Below, piece after piece: positions 17,823 to 26,972 of a stretch of DNA of 64,000 nucleotides (its first letter is position 1; each line of letters starts with the position of its first letter). This DNA is from Streptomyces sp. NBC_01314. GTDB lineage: Bacteria > Actinomycetota > Actinomycetes > Streptomycetales > Streptomycetaceae. Under the pieces are notes generated by a model that did not search any database, had not been told where the DNA came from, and was given only the letters and a program-made list of their open reading frames with translations. The translations under genes were made by a program, and so were the position numbers. The DNA lies in the NCBI RefSeq assembly GCF_041435215.1, contig NZ_CP108394.1:10540001-10604000 (forward strand), in the 5' to 3' direction.

Positions 17823-18175
17823 GAGCAGATTCTATGCGCGAGGGAGGATGGATGACCTTCCCCGCGAAGCGACCGACGATGCGGTCAAGGCAACGGCCAC
17901 GGAGAAGTACCTGGCGCCGGCGATGATCAGGGGTGAGCTTCCCCTCCGAGCGGTTCCTGCAACCGGGTCGGCTGGTGGCACCACCCCGGCGGCCATCAGC
18001 ACACGGATGTGGAAGGCGCCGGGCATGCTGTCGGCCTGGCGATGGTGATCGGTCGCCGGACCGGACACCGGAGGACGCCGGGCCCAAGGCAGCGCTGGCT
18101 CGCGGTCAGGCGGGACCTCCACCGCTACGACCCGAACCTCGACGCCCGACTCGCTTCGGCCCGGTCGAAGGTCTG
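17823..18175. other. Gene-free stretch upstream of MarR
   Basis: 353 bases between the MarR start and the stop of the LuxR-type gene. A 65-codon minus-strand frame from ATG 18028 (MPGAFHIRVLMAAGV..) runs through part of it but has no ribosome binding site and no recognisable match. I regard the region as promoter plus spacer. Confidence 0.35.
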
Positions 18176-18847
18176 TCAGCCGCGGGTCAGGCCCAACTCG
18201 CCCGCACGCATTCCGGCCTGGAAGCGTGAGTCCGCGCCCAGGGCGACAAGGAGTTCGGCGACTCTGCGGCGGTAGGTCCGCAGTGACATGCCCAGTTGGC
18301 GTGCGGCGGTCACGTCGGTCATTCCGGAGCCCAGTGCGTACAGCACCTCGCGGGCTTGCGCGTCGATCCGGGGCCGGTCGGCGTCGAAGAAGGCCGCCAG
18401 GTCGGTGGCCGACTCCCACGCGGCTTCGAACAGTGCGAACACCCCGCTGACCAGGGCGGGTTCGGCGCTCATCGTGTACGTACGGTGCCGGGGACCGGGA
18501 GCGGACGAGGGCGCGGGATCGGGGTCGGTGAGGAACATGGTTCGCCGGTCGATGAAGACCGTTCCCTGGGGCAACGGGGTGGCGGTGATCCGTACCTGCA
18601 TGCCGTGGGCGGCCATCTCGCGCAGTACCTCCCGGTCGCGCTCGTCGGCGAGCACGGCGGGACTGTACAACTTGCGGGCCTGACGTGCTCCGTCACGTCG
18701 TATCCGCAGACGGGCGGCCTCGCGGGCGTTGGGCCAGGTGTCGAGGTCGCGTGCGGCGCTGACCCATTCCGCGTCGAACAACTCCACCAAGGGCTTGATC
18801 CGCGCGCGGAGCTCAAGATCACCTTTGAGGGCCATGTGCTGTGGCAT
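18176..18847 (-). CDS. LuxR-type HTH regulator (TrmB/HTH-like with C-terminal LuxR helix-turn-helix)
   Basis: A 223-residue protein starting at ATG 18847; the longer frame to 19798 is the shadow of the aldo/keto reductase. The middle has a phospholipase-D-like sensing fold text (EVLREMAAHGMQVRITATPL then GTVFIDRRTMFLTDPD), often seen in Streptomyces LuxR-type regulators. The C-terminus is the HTH: EVLYALGSGMTDVTAARQLG and MSLRTYRRRVAELLVALGAD. It faces the aldo/keto reductase across 72 bases and probably controls it. Confidence 0.85.
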   Translation of the reverse strand: MPQHMALKGDLELRARIKPLVELFDAEWVSAARDLDTWPNAREAARLRIRRDGARQARKLYSPAVLADERDREVLREMAAHGMQVRITATPLPQGTVFIDRRTMFLTDPDPAPSSAPGPRHRTYTMSAEPALVSGVFALFEAAWESATDLAAFFDADRPRIDAQAREVLYALGSGMTDVTAARQLGMSLRTYRRRVAELLVALGADSRFQAGMRAGELGLTRG

Positions 18848-18919
18848 GCGTTCATTGTGCCTCTGGCAGCAAGGTGCCACAGCCTCGTCAGCAGGTTGCG
18901 CGCCGTGCAGGCTGGACCC

Positions 18920-19771
18920 ATGAGCAATGAATTCCGCCTCGGCGGCGACCTGGCCGTGAACCGGCTCGGCTTCGGTACCATGCGCCTCCCGTCCAAGGAG
19001 GGCATGGGTGGGCCGGCCCGCGACCCCGAGACCGGCCATGCCGTACTGCGCCGCGCCGTCGAGCTGGGCGTCAACCTCCTCGACACCGCCGACTTCTACG
19101 TCAGCGCCGGTGGTGCGGTGCGCGCGAACACACTGATCCGCGAGGCCCTCCGTCCCTACCCGTCCGACCTGGTCATCGCCACCAAGGTGGGCCCCATCGC
19201 CCGCCCCGACGGCTTCCGCCAGCCCGCCACCCCCGCCGACCTGCGCGGCTTGGTGGAGACCAACCTCGATGGCCTGGGCGTGGACCGACTCGATCTGGTC
19301 TACCTGCGCGTCGGTCGGCTGGAACCCCCGCACGGCGAGTCGATCGCCGAGCGTTTCGAGGCGCTCGCCGCGCTGCGGGAGGAGGGCCTGATCCGTCATC
19401 TCGGCATCAGCAACGTCGACACCGCCCATCTCGCGGAGGCCCGCGCGATCGCACCGGTCGTGGCAGTGCAGAACCAGTTCAACGCCGCCAAGCGCGACGA
19501 CACGGAGCTGCTGGCCGTCTGTGAGGAGGCCGACATCGCGTTCGTGCCCTTCTTCCCGATGGGTGGCGGCAGGGAACTCGACGACGAGCGACTGGCCAAG
19601 GTCGCGGCCCGGCACGGCGTCACCGTGTCGCAGATCGGCCTGGCCTGGCTGCTGGCCTCCTCCCCGGTGACCCTGGCCATCCCTGGCACGGGCTCCCTCT
19701 CGCACTTGGAGGACAACATGGCCGTCGCCGGGATCACCCTCAGCGAAGAAGACCTCGCCGACCTCTCCTGA
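18920..19771 (+). CDS. Aldo/keto reductase family oxidoreductase
   Basis: A 283-residue TIM-barrel NADPH-dependent reductase. ATG 18920 has only a weak CAGG upstream. Visible are LGFGTMRLP, the catalytic Asp/Tyr in NLLDTADFYV, the Lys in DLVIATKVGP and the cofactor region SQIGLAWLLASSP..AIPGTGS. The fourth tetrad residue, normally His in a VxLH strand, is replaced: the strand reads LVYLRVGR. Actinomycete members with LRVG in this position are known to me, so it is a subfamily trait rather than damage. Substrate unknown. The LuxR-type gene is divergent. Confidence 0.9.
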   Translation: MSNEFRLGGDLAVNRLGFGTMRLPSKEGMGGPARDPETGHAVLRRAVELGVNLLDTADFYVSAGGAVRANTLIREALRPYPSDLVIATKVGPIARPDGFRQPATPADLRGLVETNLDGLGVDRLDLVYLRVGRLEPPHGESIAERFEALAALREEGLIRHLGISNVDTAHLAEARAIAPVVAVQNQFNAAKRDDTELLAVCEEADIAFVPFFPMGGGRELDDERLAKVAARHGVTVSQIGLAWLLASSPVTLAIPGTGSLSHLEDNMAVAGITLSEEDLADLS

Positions 19772-19870
19772 CATCCGAGGGCTGTCGAAAGGCCTCAAGG
19801 AGAACCGTCACGAGCATCGTCGTGATGCAGGACAACTGCGCATCCTGATCGCGGCCACCTACCTGTTGCA

Positions 19871-19971
19871 TGACGCCCTACCCGTTGCTCGACGCCGCCG
19901 CAGCCCATCGCGAGAGTATGGTCGGCCGCACCACCGGAAAGATCGTCCTGGTGCCGAAACCATTTCCGTGA
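19871..19971 (+). pseudogene. Zinc-type alcohol dehydrogenase/quinone oxidoreductase, C-terminal scrap
   Basis: YPLLDAAAAHRE and, one frame over, VGRTTGKIVLVP end at TGA 19969-19971. This is the universal end of medium-chain dehydrogenases (helix AAxAHRxxExGxxxGKIVL). Everything upstream is gone and a shift lies near 19918. Confidence 0.5.
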
Positions 19972-19988
19972 GCACATAAGGACCCACC

Positions 19989-20582
19989 TCAGGCGCCCGC
20001 CCGCGCGATGACTCCTTCCAGCAGGAACCGGATCAGCTCGTGGGCGGGGCGCTGAGGCGACCGGGGCGCGTTCGCGCCTTCGAACAAGGCGACGGCCAGA
20101 TCCGCGATCATCTCCCTGTCCACAGGCTGCGGGTGCCGGTCGAGCACCTCGTACACCATCGACCGCATCCAGCGCAGAAAACGCTCGTGGGTCTCCCGCA
20201 CGGCCGATGAGTGGTCCAGTCGCTCGTGCAACGCCCGATGCAGCGAGCGGGACGTACGCATGTCGGCGAGGCTCCGGGTCAGCGCGGTCAGCGGATCGCG
20301 GTCACGGAGTTCACTGTCCAGCGTCTGCATCTCGCGGCTGAGCATCCGGTCCATCACCGCGGCGAATATGTCGTCCTTCGACGAGTAGTACCGGTAGACA
20401 TTGCCTCGGGCGACACCTGCTGCCGCGCTGATGTCCGCCATTTTCGTGCCGGCATAGCTGCGTGTCAGGAACAGTTCCGTCGCGGCGGCGAGCAGTTCCG
20501 CGGCACGTGCGTCGCGCGCGGCGAGCCGCCTCTTCCTCGGCACAGTATCTGCGGGGACTCCCTGCCAGGGCTCGGTGGGCAC
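19989..20582 (-). CDS. TetR-family regulator (divergent paralogue A)
   Basis: A 197-residue repressor. GTG 20582 is chosen because AAGGAG lies four bases upstream. The HTH is ATELFLTRSYAGTKMADISA then AAGVARGNVYRYYSSKDDIF. The C-terminal ligand domain contains the helices DRMLSREMQTLDSELRDRDP and ALFEGANAPRSPQRPAHELI. It is clearly a paralogue of the TetR encoded divergently 84 bases away: the same SAAGVARGNVY, MDRMLSRE, LFEGAN and RPAHE blocks occur in both. Each probably binds the palindrome between them. Confidence 0.92.
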   Translation of the reverse strand: MPTEPWQGVPADTVPRKRRLAARDARAAELLAAATELFLTRSYAGTKMADISAAAGVARGNVYRYYSSKDDIFAAVMDRMLSREMQTLDSELRDRDPLTALTRSLADMRTSRSLHRALHERLDHSSAVRETHERFLRWMRSMVYEVLDRHPQPVDREMIADLAVALFEGANAPRSPQRPAHELIRFLLEGVIARAGA

Positions 20583-20628
20583 AGCACTCCTTCCTCCTGA
20601 GCAGGGCGCGGCCTGCCAGGTGTCTACA

Positions 20629-20638
20629 CTCACGTGAG
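20629..20638. promoter_or_regulatory. Palindrome CTCACGTGAG between the two TetR genes
   Basis: A perfect 10-bp palindrome in the 84-base divergent promoter region, 29 bases upstream of the plus-strand TetR start. It is the only clear symmetric element there and the natural candidate for a shared TetR operator. Confidence 0.5.
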
Positions 20639-20666
20639 ATGTGGTGAACTCATGGGAGGAATCGGC

Positions 20667-21248
20667 ATGCCGCGGAACCGCCAACAGATCCCCCGGGAGG
20701 AGCGCACGGGTGATCTGCTGGCCGCGGCCACCGAGCTCTTTCTGGCGAAGGGCTACGTCAAGACCACGATGGCGGACATCAGTTCCGCCGCCGGCGTGGC
20801 CCGGGGCAACGTCTACTGGTATTTCGACTCCAAGGACCACATCTTCGCCGCCGTCATGGACCGCATGCTCAGTCGCGAGATCCGCATCCTGAACGAGGAG
20901 CACGCCGGTGCCGACCCACTGAGCCGGCTGGTGCGAGGGCTGTCCGACATGCGCTTGTACCGGCCGCTGCACCAGGCCATGCACGACCGGCTTCCCTGTT
21001 CGGTGGCAGTTCGCGAGGCCCACGACACCTTCCTGAACTGGATCGTGGGACTGGTCGACGAGCTCATGACCGAGCGCGGCCTCGATCAGGCCCGTGGCAT
21101 CGATGCTGCGCTCGTCCGCGATGTCGCGGTCGCCGTGTTCGAAGGGGCGAACGTGCCCAACGACCGGAACAGACCGGCGCACGAGATGCTCCGTTTCCTG
21201 ATGGAGTCCGTCCTGGCCAGGTCAGGGGCCAAGGGACGGGAGCGCTGA
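20667..21248 (+). CDS. TetR-family regulator (divergent paralogue B)
   Basis: A 193-residue repressor starting at ATG 20667 with GGGAGG eight bases upstream (an in-frame ATG at 20652 is less well placed). The HTH reads ATELFLAKGYVKTTMADISS then AAGVARGNVYWYFDSKDHIF. The ligand domain shares MDRMLSREIRILNEEHAGAD, LVRGLSDMRLYRPLHQAMHD and VFEGANVPNDRNRPAHEMLR with paralogue A. The two arose by inverted duplication (inference). It runs tail to tail into a decayed FAD monooxygenase gene and may once have controlled the ring-oxidation genes that follow. Confidence 0.92.
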   Translation: MPRNRQQIPREERTGDLLAAATELFLAKGYVKTTMADISSAAGVARGNVYWYFDSKDHIFAAVMDRMLSREIRILNEEHAGADPLSRLVRGLSDMRLYRPLHQAMHDRLPCSVAVREAHDTFLNWIVGLVDELMTERGLDQARGIDAALVRDVAVAVFEGANVPNDRNRPAHEMLRFLMESVLARSGAKGRER

Positions 21249-21249
21249 G

Positions 21250-22406
21250 CGCGGTACCTCGGACGAGATGAGTTCCGACTCCCGCTGATACCGCCCGCGC
21301 CGCACCGGCCGCTTTCGCGTCCGGAGGCGGGACCGTCGCCCCGCGCAACACGTCGAGCACGGCGACGGGATCCGCAGGAGCCTGCCGGCCCCGCCAGCCG
21401 ACGTGACCGTCCGGGCGGACGAGCACCAACGGCCGCTCGTACAGCTTCGTGGCGGCCGGGTCGACGAGGCGCAGCACCGTCAACGGCACACCACATCGGC
21501 GTGCGGCCTTCACAAGAGGCGGCGGGTCCGCGGAACCCGAGACCACGAGAGTGAACCCGCGGCCGAAGTGGTCGAGAACCGAGCTGCCGTCGGGCAGCCA
21601 GACGTGCGGTGCGCGGCAGCCGGGCCACGTCGACGGTACGTACCCGTCCGGTTCGTCGGGCGGCTCCGGGTCGATGGGTGCCCCGACGGCTTCGTGCACC
21701 CAGGCGACCGCGTCATCGGGGTCGGGCTCCTCGTCCAGGTAGACCGAGAGCCGCCACTCTTCCACGCCGTTGACCACCGTGATGTACGGTCTGCGCGCCG
21801 ACGACAGGGTGTGGATCTGCACCGCCGGGCCGCCCAGCTTCTCCCGCAGCAGGTCCAGCAGTTGCGGCGCACGGAAGTGCACAGCGAAGTTGTGACCCTG
21901 GGCGAACATGTCCTCGAACTCGATGCCGAGCGCCCGACGTATGCCGCTGTGGCCTCCGTCGCAGGCCACCAGGTACGTGCCGGCCAGCGTCTCGGTGGCA
22001 CCGCTCGCCACGTCGCGCACCACGGCCAGGAAAACTTGGACGGAAACGCGGGACCCTCCGGCGTCAGCGAGGTGGACACGCCCGAAGACCGGTTGGCGAC
22101 CCCGTAGTCGAAGTCGGTGAGGACACGCCCCGTGGCGGAGGTGGCGAACACCGTGCGGTGCGGGTAGTCCGGGGGCGGTGCCGACTCCGTGCGTGCCTCT
22201 TCCGCGCAACCCCAGCGGCGCAGGTGTTCCATGGTGCGCGAAAAGATCGCCTCGCCTGCTGGAAAGGGCACGCGGCCGTCGCCCTGATCGATCACGGTGA
22301 CCGGTACACCACGCCACCCCAACTCGGTCGCGAGGGTGAGGGCCACAGGCCCCGCACCCACGACCAGGACGCGCGGAGATCGGGCTCTCTCGTGCTGGTC
22401 GGACAT
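21250..22406 (-). pseudogene. FAD-dependent aromatic monooxygenase (PheA/TfdB-like), frameshifted and internally deleted
   Basis: ATG 22406 opens with SPRVLVVGAGPVALTLATEL (GxGxxG FAD-binding), then FSRTMEHLRRWGCAEEARTE. After about 22100 the reading changes frame and continues ETLAGTYLVACDGGHSGIRR (the DG motif), WRLSVYLDEEPDPDDAVAWV and LVRPDGHVGWRGRQAPADPV (the GD-like motif), with DVLRGATVPPP at the normal end. About 60 residues between the first and second parts are missing as well. Such enzymes hydroxylate phenols with NAD(P)H. The reading then runs into the TetR gene's 3' end. Confidence 0.75.
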
Positions 22407-22854
22407 GGGAAATCTGCCTTCCTGAGCAAGGGTCGGACCGCTCGTAGCCCCAACTCTTGAACCGGGGTCAGAATCGCATATGTACGCCGTTGCATGGAAG
22501 ACCTGGAAAAACACAAGACTTTTGACGGATCACGTGCGGTGTTACGCTCATCCCGTGTTCAAGAGGTAGGGATCGTCATGGCGACTCCCGCTGATCAGGA
22601 CGATGCCGGGAGCCGCTGTCTGGCCCCGGTTGTCGGACACCGGCAAGACATCACCACCAGCCAATTCCGCCGTACCGGCGGCAAGTGGCACATCACGCGC
22701 CGCACCTCAGGGCCGCTGCACCTCAGCGTTCGCCGGGCAAGGAGGCCCTCACGATGATGACTACACCTCAGCCCGAGGCCGGGACAGGCGCCGACGGGAC
22801 GAAAGCCGTCGCGCTGCAGCTCTCCGAGCTGGTGCTCAGGACCGAGATCTCCTG
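22407..22854. other. Region without a firm gene between monooxygenase and hydrolase remnants
   Basis: 448 bases. A short plus-strand frame starts at ATG 22754 behind AAGGAGG ([17 protein letters not shown]) and stops at 22876; it has a good ribosome binding site and could be the cut 5' end of a lost gene. A frame from 22578 (MATPADQDDAGSR..) has little support. The left part should hold the promoter of the monooxygenase. Confidence 0.4.
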
Positions 22855-22992
22855 CCCCAACTTCCCGGCGACGTGATCAGCACCGGAACCCCGGCCGGCG
22901 TCGGCCACAGGCAGGGACTCTTCCTGCGGTCCGGCACCGAGGTGCGCATCGAGATCGAAGGCATCGGCGCCCTGGTCAACACCTGCGCCTGA
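22855..22992 (+). pseudogene. Fumarylacetoacetate hydrolase family, C-terminal remnant
   Basis: [18 protein letters not shown] then [16 protein letters not shown] before the stop at 22992 is the invariant end of FAH-family hydrolases (GDVIxTGTPxGVG, and the final IExIGxLxN strand). The metal-binding part is missing. It fits the theme of a lost aromatic-degradation cluster. Confidence 0.7.
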
Positions 22993-23087
22993 TGGACCGG
23001 GCGCGTCGGCGCGTCGGGGCGCCGTTCCAGCCGGAGGAACGGCGCCCTCACCACACGATTCCGGCAGGCTACGGAGGACATGACGAC

Positions 23088-23831
23088 ATGAGTACAGAAG
23101 CCAAGAACAGCTTCGGCGGCGGAGACCCGTGGGGGTACATCCAGCCGTGGGACGAGGAGCGTTTCGGTCCGGAGATCCACGACATCACCCAGCGGGTGAA
23201 ATGGGAAATGGCCATGGCCATCGCCGGTGGCCTGCCGTACATCTGGCAGGAGCTGGCCCGGCCGATCTCCGAAATCGTCTACGGTCTCCTCGAACTCCGT
23301 GCCGGAGACCGGGTTCTGCTCATCGGTGAGGGCATCGCTCCCGCCGGGTGGGTCGAGGACATGCGGGCCCTGGTGGGACCGGAGGGCGTCATCGACACCG
23401 TGGAGATCATCAAGGACGGACGAAACGCCGTCCTGGGCAAGATTCCCGGCCGGAACGGCCAGGTTGGCTGCTGGCGCTGGTCGTACACGGACTCGGTGGA
23501 CGACGAGGCATACGACTGTGTCGCCGTGCTGCAGGCGACACAGCACTGTGACGACTGGCACGAGACGGCCGCGGACCTGCTGCGGGTGATGAAGGCCGGC
23601 CGACGCATCGTGCTGGCCGAAGCGGTCTTGAAGGGAGCGACGTTCTACTCCCGTATCGACTCCGACGTCCACCTTCGGCAGTGGTTCGACAAACTCTTCG
23701 GGCACGTCCCCGCGGACGACATCCCCTACTACTCCGGAGAGCAGATCCGCGAGGCGTTCGGGGACAAGGTCGACAGCCCTCAGCTGATGGAATGGAAGGG
23801 CATCGAGATGTACTGGGGCCGAAAGAGGTGA
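23088..23831 (+). CDS. Methyltransferase-like Rossmann protein, first gene of a three-gene operon
   Basis: A 247-residue protein starting at ATG 23088 (GGAGG about 11 bases upstream; the ATG at 23080 is out of frame). Residues ~75-110 ([20 protein letters not shown] then [14 protein letters not shown]) form a SAM-dependent methyltransferase-type nucleotide-binding fold, but the usual E/DxGxGxG is GEGIAPAG. A second region ([38 protein letters not shown]) matches the motif IV/post-core of class I methyltransferases. No signal peptide. Its place before a bicupin and a dehydrogenase, after monooxygenase and FAH remnants, suggests work on a ring-derived compound (inference). Confidence 0.75.
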   Translation: MSTEAKNSFGGGDPWGYIQPWDEERFGPEIHDITQRVKWEMAMAIAGGLPYIWQELARPISEIVYGLLELRAGDRVLLIGEGIAPAGWVEDMRALVGPEGVIDTVEIIKDGRNAVLGKIPGRNGQVGCWRWSYTDSVDDEAYDCVAVLQATQHCDDWHETAADLLRVMKAGRRIVLAEAVLKGATFYSRIDSDVHLRQWFDKLFGHVPADDIPYYSGEQIREAFGDKVDSPQLMEWKGIEMYWGRKR

Positions 23832-23927
23832 GCACTGCCGCGGGCTTCAGGCACCAGGCTGCGGCACATATTCCCTCCGCGCCACCCGAGTCGATCCTCT
23901 CATTCACCCAAGGACAAGGAGGTCCCC

Positions 23928-24917
23928 GTGAGCGTCGTTGAAGACGTCATGGTCTTGGGTTCCGACCATCCGTTGCGCAGTATCATCCGCGATGAGCAGC
24001 TGCTGCTGGCACCGCCGCATGCCCCGAAGGTGCCCGTCAAGCTGTGGGGGGAGCACCCGCCGCTGACCGTGGTGCACTACCCGCAGCAGTACGAGCCGGA
24101 GGCATTCGCCCGGCCGCGCGATGTCTACGAGAACGACGAGATCCGTGTCGAGTGGCAGAAACTCGACGGCCGGCAGCCGTTCTACCACCGCAACTGCGAC
24201 GTCGACGAGATCTCCTACCAGATCGGCGGCGAGCGGACGCTGATGTCCGAGCTCGGTGTGATCGAGTTCGGGCCAGGTGAGTTCTCCCGTATCCCGCGCG
24301 GCGTCGCCCACGACAACTACGGCCGTGAGGACAGCCACCTGCTGTTCTACATTCCCGCGCCGGTTACCGAGTTGGCGCCGGCCCAGCGGGAGTCCGGGGC
24401 CGTGTTCCCGCCCTTTCCCGGCTGGCAGCCCGGCGAGGCCAACGAGGCGATCACTCAGTGCATGGCCGCAGCCGGCCACGACGTCACCGTCTTCGGGGTC
24501 GACGAACAACTCCTGCTGGAGCAGGTGCACCACGAGGACCGGCGGATGGCGGTGCTGCGGGCCGATCCCGGTCAGGACGTCACCTGGCTGTACACGACCG
24601 ATCGCATCCGCCTCGGCATGGTCACCACCACCCCTGGCGGACAGCGCCGCTACCGGCGCACCCTCGACGCCGACGAGATCCAGTACCAGGCCCACGGTCA
24701 CCGCACGCTGATCACCCAGCGCGGCATCCTCGACCTCGAGCCGGGCGACTTCGTGCGCATCCCGCTCGGCATCTCCCACGCCAGCGTGGTGACCGAGCCC
24801 GGTGACTACGTCAGTCTCCTCTCGCACCAGGAACTGCGCCAGGTCGCCGAGACCGCGCGTTCGGCGAATTCCTGCACCCCCGAACGACTCTTGAGCCTCA
24901 CCGTGGAGGTCCGCTGA
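23928..24917 (+). CDS. Bicupin protein, homogentisate-dioxygenase-like
   Basis: A 329-residue two-cupin protein starting at GTG 23928 behind AAGGAGG. Cupin 1 (~residues 85-150) has CDVDEISYQIGGERTLMSEL and PGEFSRIPRGVAHDNYG; cupin 2 (~230-300) repeats it as DADEIQYQAHGHRTLITQRG and PGDFVRIPLGISHASV. Each keeps the Glu of motif 1 and the His of motif 2 but not the usual His-x-His pair. The layout recalls homogentisate 1,2-dioxygenase, yet it is ~100 residues shorter. A ring-cleavage or isomerase role is possible but unproven. The next gene overlaps its stop by one base (TGATG), so the two are translated together. Confidence 0.8.
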   Translation: MSVVEDVMVLGSDHPLRSIIRDEQLLLAPPHAPKVPVKLWGEHPPLTVVHYPQQYEPEAFARPRDVYENDEIRVEWQKLDGRQPFYHRNCDVDEISYQIGGERTLMSELGVIEFGPGEFSRIPRGVAHDNYGREDSHLLFYIPAPVTELAPAQRESGAVFPPFPGWQPGEANEAITQCMAAAGHDVTVFGVDEQLLLEQVHHEDRRMAVLRADPGQDVTWLYTTDRIRLGMVTTTPGGQRRYRRTLDADEIQYQAHGHRTLITQRGILDLEPGDFVRIPLGISHASVVTEPGDYVSLLSHQELRQVAETARSANSCTPERLLSLTVEVR

Positions 24918-26020
24918 TGGCCACGATGCTTGCCCTGAGAGCGCACCAGGGCGCCGTAGCACTCGCCCTGGACGAGATACCCGTCCCCGAGCCAGGTCCG
25001 CTCGACGTGGTCGTGAAGGTCGCCTCCGCCGGCCTGGCGCCGGGCATCATGCGCCTGCTCCAGATGGGGGCGATCAAGCACCTGCCCACCACCCTCGGCC
25101 ACGAGGCCGCAGGCGTCGTCTCCGCCGTCGGCCGCGACGTCGCGGGCCGCGCGGTCGGCGACCGGGTGCGGGTCCACCCCCTGCTGAACTGCCGTGAGTG
25201 CGACTACTGCCGTACCGACCGGGACATGATGTGCGCCCAGCAGGCCATGCTCGGCCACGCCGCCTTCGGCAATGCTCCGATGCCCCTGTACGAGCAGTAC
25301 CACGACGGCGGACTCGCGGAGTACGTCCGTGTCCCGCACTGGCTGATCGATTCCCTGCCCGACTCCGTCGGCTTCGACGTCGCGGCCAAGGTCCAGGATC
25401 TGGCCAACGCCGTGCGCGCACTCAAGTGCGCCGACCTTCCGGAACGGGCCACCCTCGTGGTCACCGCCGCGACCGGCACCATGGGAACCGCGACGGTCAA
25501 ACTCGCGGAGCACTTCGGAGTCGCCCGTCTGATCCTCGTCGGCCGCGACACCGAGCGTCTCCACCGCGTCGCCGGGCTCGCCGGCGGCGTACCGGCCAGT
25601 GTCGTCGCATTCGACGAACTTCCTGAGAACTGGTCGACCGACGGTACTCTCACCCGTCGGCTGCGCGAGCTGGCACCCGAGGGAGCCCATGCCGTCATCG
25701 ACTTCATCCCGGAGGGTCCCGGCCTCAGCCAGACCATGGCCGGCATGGCCACCGGCGGGACAGTCGTGCACATGGGCGCCAACTCCACCCCGCTGTCGCT
25801 GCCCCCCATCGCCCTGATGATGCATTGCTGGCGCTTCGTCACCACTCGCGCGTGCACCCGCCAGGACACGACGGATGTCCTGCGTCTGCTCGAGACGGGC
25901 ACCCTCACCGTCGACGAGCTCATCACCCATCGGTTTCCGCTCACCGAAGCGCTCAAGGCCATGGACGCCACAGATCAACGTGCCGACGACCCGATGTGGA
26001 TGACCGTGATCAACCCCTGA
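24917..26020 (+). CDS. Zinc-type alcohol dehydrogenase-like protein lacking the first catalytic Cys
   Basis: A 367-residue medium-chain dehydrogenase. The structural-zinc lobe has four Cys (NCRECDYCRTDRDMMC) and GHEAAGVVSAVG supplies the catalytic-zinc His/Glu. The usual first catalytic ligand (Cys-Gly-T/S-D after the second strand) is absent; the sequence there is SAGLAPGIMRLLQ. The NAD(P) fold has TAATGTMGTATVKLAEHFG instead of GxGxxG. Overlap with the bicupin stop puts it in the same operon. It may reduce or isomerise the bicupin's product, possibly without a catalytic zinc (inference). Confidence 0.85.
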   Translation: MATMLALRAHQGAVALALDEIPVPEPGPLDVVVKVASAGLAPGIMRLLQMGAIKHLPTTLGHEAAGVVSAVGRDVAGRAVGDRVRVHPLLNCRECDYCRTDRDMMCAQQAMLGHAAFGNAPMPLYEQYHDGGLAEYVRVPHWLIDSLPDSVGFDVAAKVQDLANAVRALKCADLPERATLVVTAATGTMGTATVKLAEHFGVARLILVGRDTERLHRVAGLAGGVPASVVAFDELPENWSTDGTLTRRLRELAPEGAHAVIDFIPEGPGLSQTMAGMATGGTVVHMGANSTPLSLPPIALMMHCWRFVTTRACTRQDTTDVLRLLETGTLTVDELITHRFPLTEALKAMDATDQRADDPMWMTVINP

Positions 26021-26163
26021 CCCGACGTACGAGCGCGTCACGGCTGCGCGGAGTCACCTCGGAACAGCGAGAGGAAGCCGGAAAGCGTTCGAATCAGAAG
26101 CCGTACGCAGCCAGGAGCCGCCCCTGATCGCGATGATCGGGGCGGCAGAGCTCTGTCGTACGG

Positions 26164-26736
26164 ATGTGCTGGAGTCCGCGCTGCGAGCTCCATTCCTGGC
26201 CCCGGGCCGTGCTGCACGGCCCGTCAGGACGGAAACGAGTGGCTGCCCTGGGCGTGGACGACATCGTCGAGGCCGACCTGGAGGAGCCGGACGCCGTCCG
26301 TCAGGCGCTGAAGAACACGGACCCCGTGTTCATGATCCCGCCGACGTCCCACCCGAAGGGTTCGACGTCGACAACGAGTTCTCGTTCATCGACTCGCGTG
26401 ACCTCGGGGAAGCCTGCGTCAAAATGCTTTCCGAGCAAAGGGCACGACTCGGCGACCTACGAACTCGCGGAACCCGCCCTCACATTGGCCGAGGCAGTGC
26501 GCTTCGCCGGGCGTGCGCGAGGAGTGGATCCAGAGGCGAGGACGGTGGACCGGGCGGACGCACCGCTCCCGCCGGGAGTGGCCGACTCTGCGTCCCGGGC
26601 CTCGGACATGCGCGCCATGTGGCAGGTCCATGACCGGCACGGCCTGCGCGGCAACAGCAACGTCCTGCGGATGCTGCTCGGCCGCCACCCTGCTTCCTTC
26701 GAACAAGCGGCCACCGTGTTCGCAGCCCGAGGCTGA
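26164..26736 (+). pseudogene. NmrA-like NAD(P)-binding protein, decayed
   Basis: Recognisable blocks are ALGVDDIVEADLEEPDAVRQ then ALKNTDPVFMIPPTSHP, then in another frame FDVDNEFSFIDSRDLGEACV, and back in the first frame ATYELAEPALTLAEAVRFAG, SRASDMRAMWQVHDRHGLRG and RMLLGRHPASFEQA. Two shifts and an internal deletion destroy it. The N-terminal GATGxxG is missing. A complete relative is encoded at 34439-35413. Confidence 0.7.
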
Positions 26737-26895
26737 GCGGTCCTGACGCGGTCGGGTGGGTTTCTCCCCGGGCGGAGGGGAGACGCCGAGTCCCTGCATG
26801 AGAGCGGAGGCTGGTGCCGTCATGTCGGCGGCGCCGGTCAGCTCGACCTGGAGGCAGCCGGTGACGTGTGCCCTGGATCGGATTGCTGCTTGAGC

Positions 26896-26952
26896 TTGTG
26901 CGCGGAAACCGATCGGTTTACAGTGAGGGCGAGCGGAAACCGATCGGTTTCC
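26896..26952 (+). promoter_or_regulatory. Promoter with two AAACCGATCGGTTT operators (SDR gene)
   Basis: TTGTGC (26896-26901) and TACAGT (26919-26924) are 17 bases apart and make a plausible -35/-10 pair. The 14-bp palindrome AAACCGATCGGTTT at 26906-26919 fills the spacer; a second copy lies at 26937-26950, extended to the perfect 18-mer GGAAACCGATCGGTTTCC (26935-26952). The same element occurs at 31340-31444 and 32542-32579, so one regulator, likely the TetR at 31477, should bind all three. Confidence 0.75.
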
Positions 26953-26972
26953 CCGGATGGGTTCGGGAGTGC

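Noticed and set aside
18848..19798. N-terminal extension of the LuxR-type gene
   Set aside because: Antisense to the aldo/keto reductase; shadow composition.
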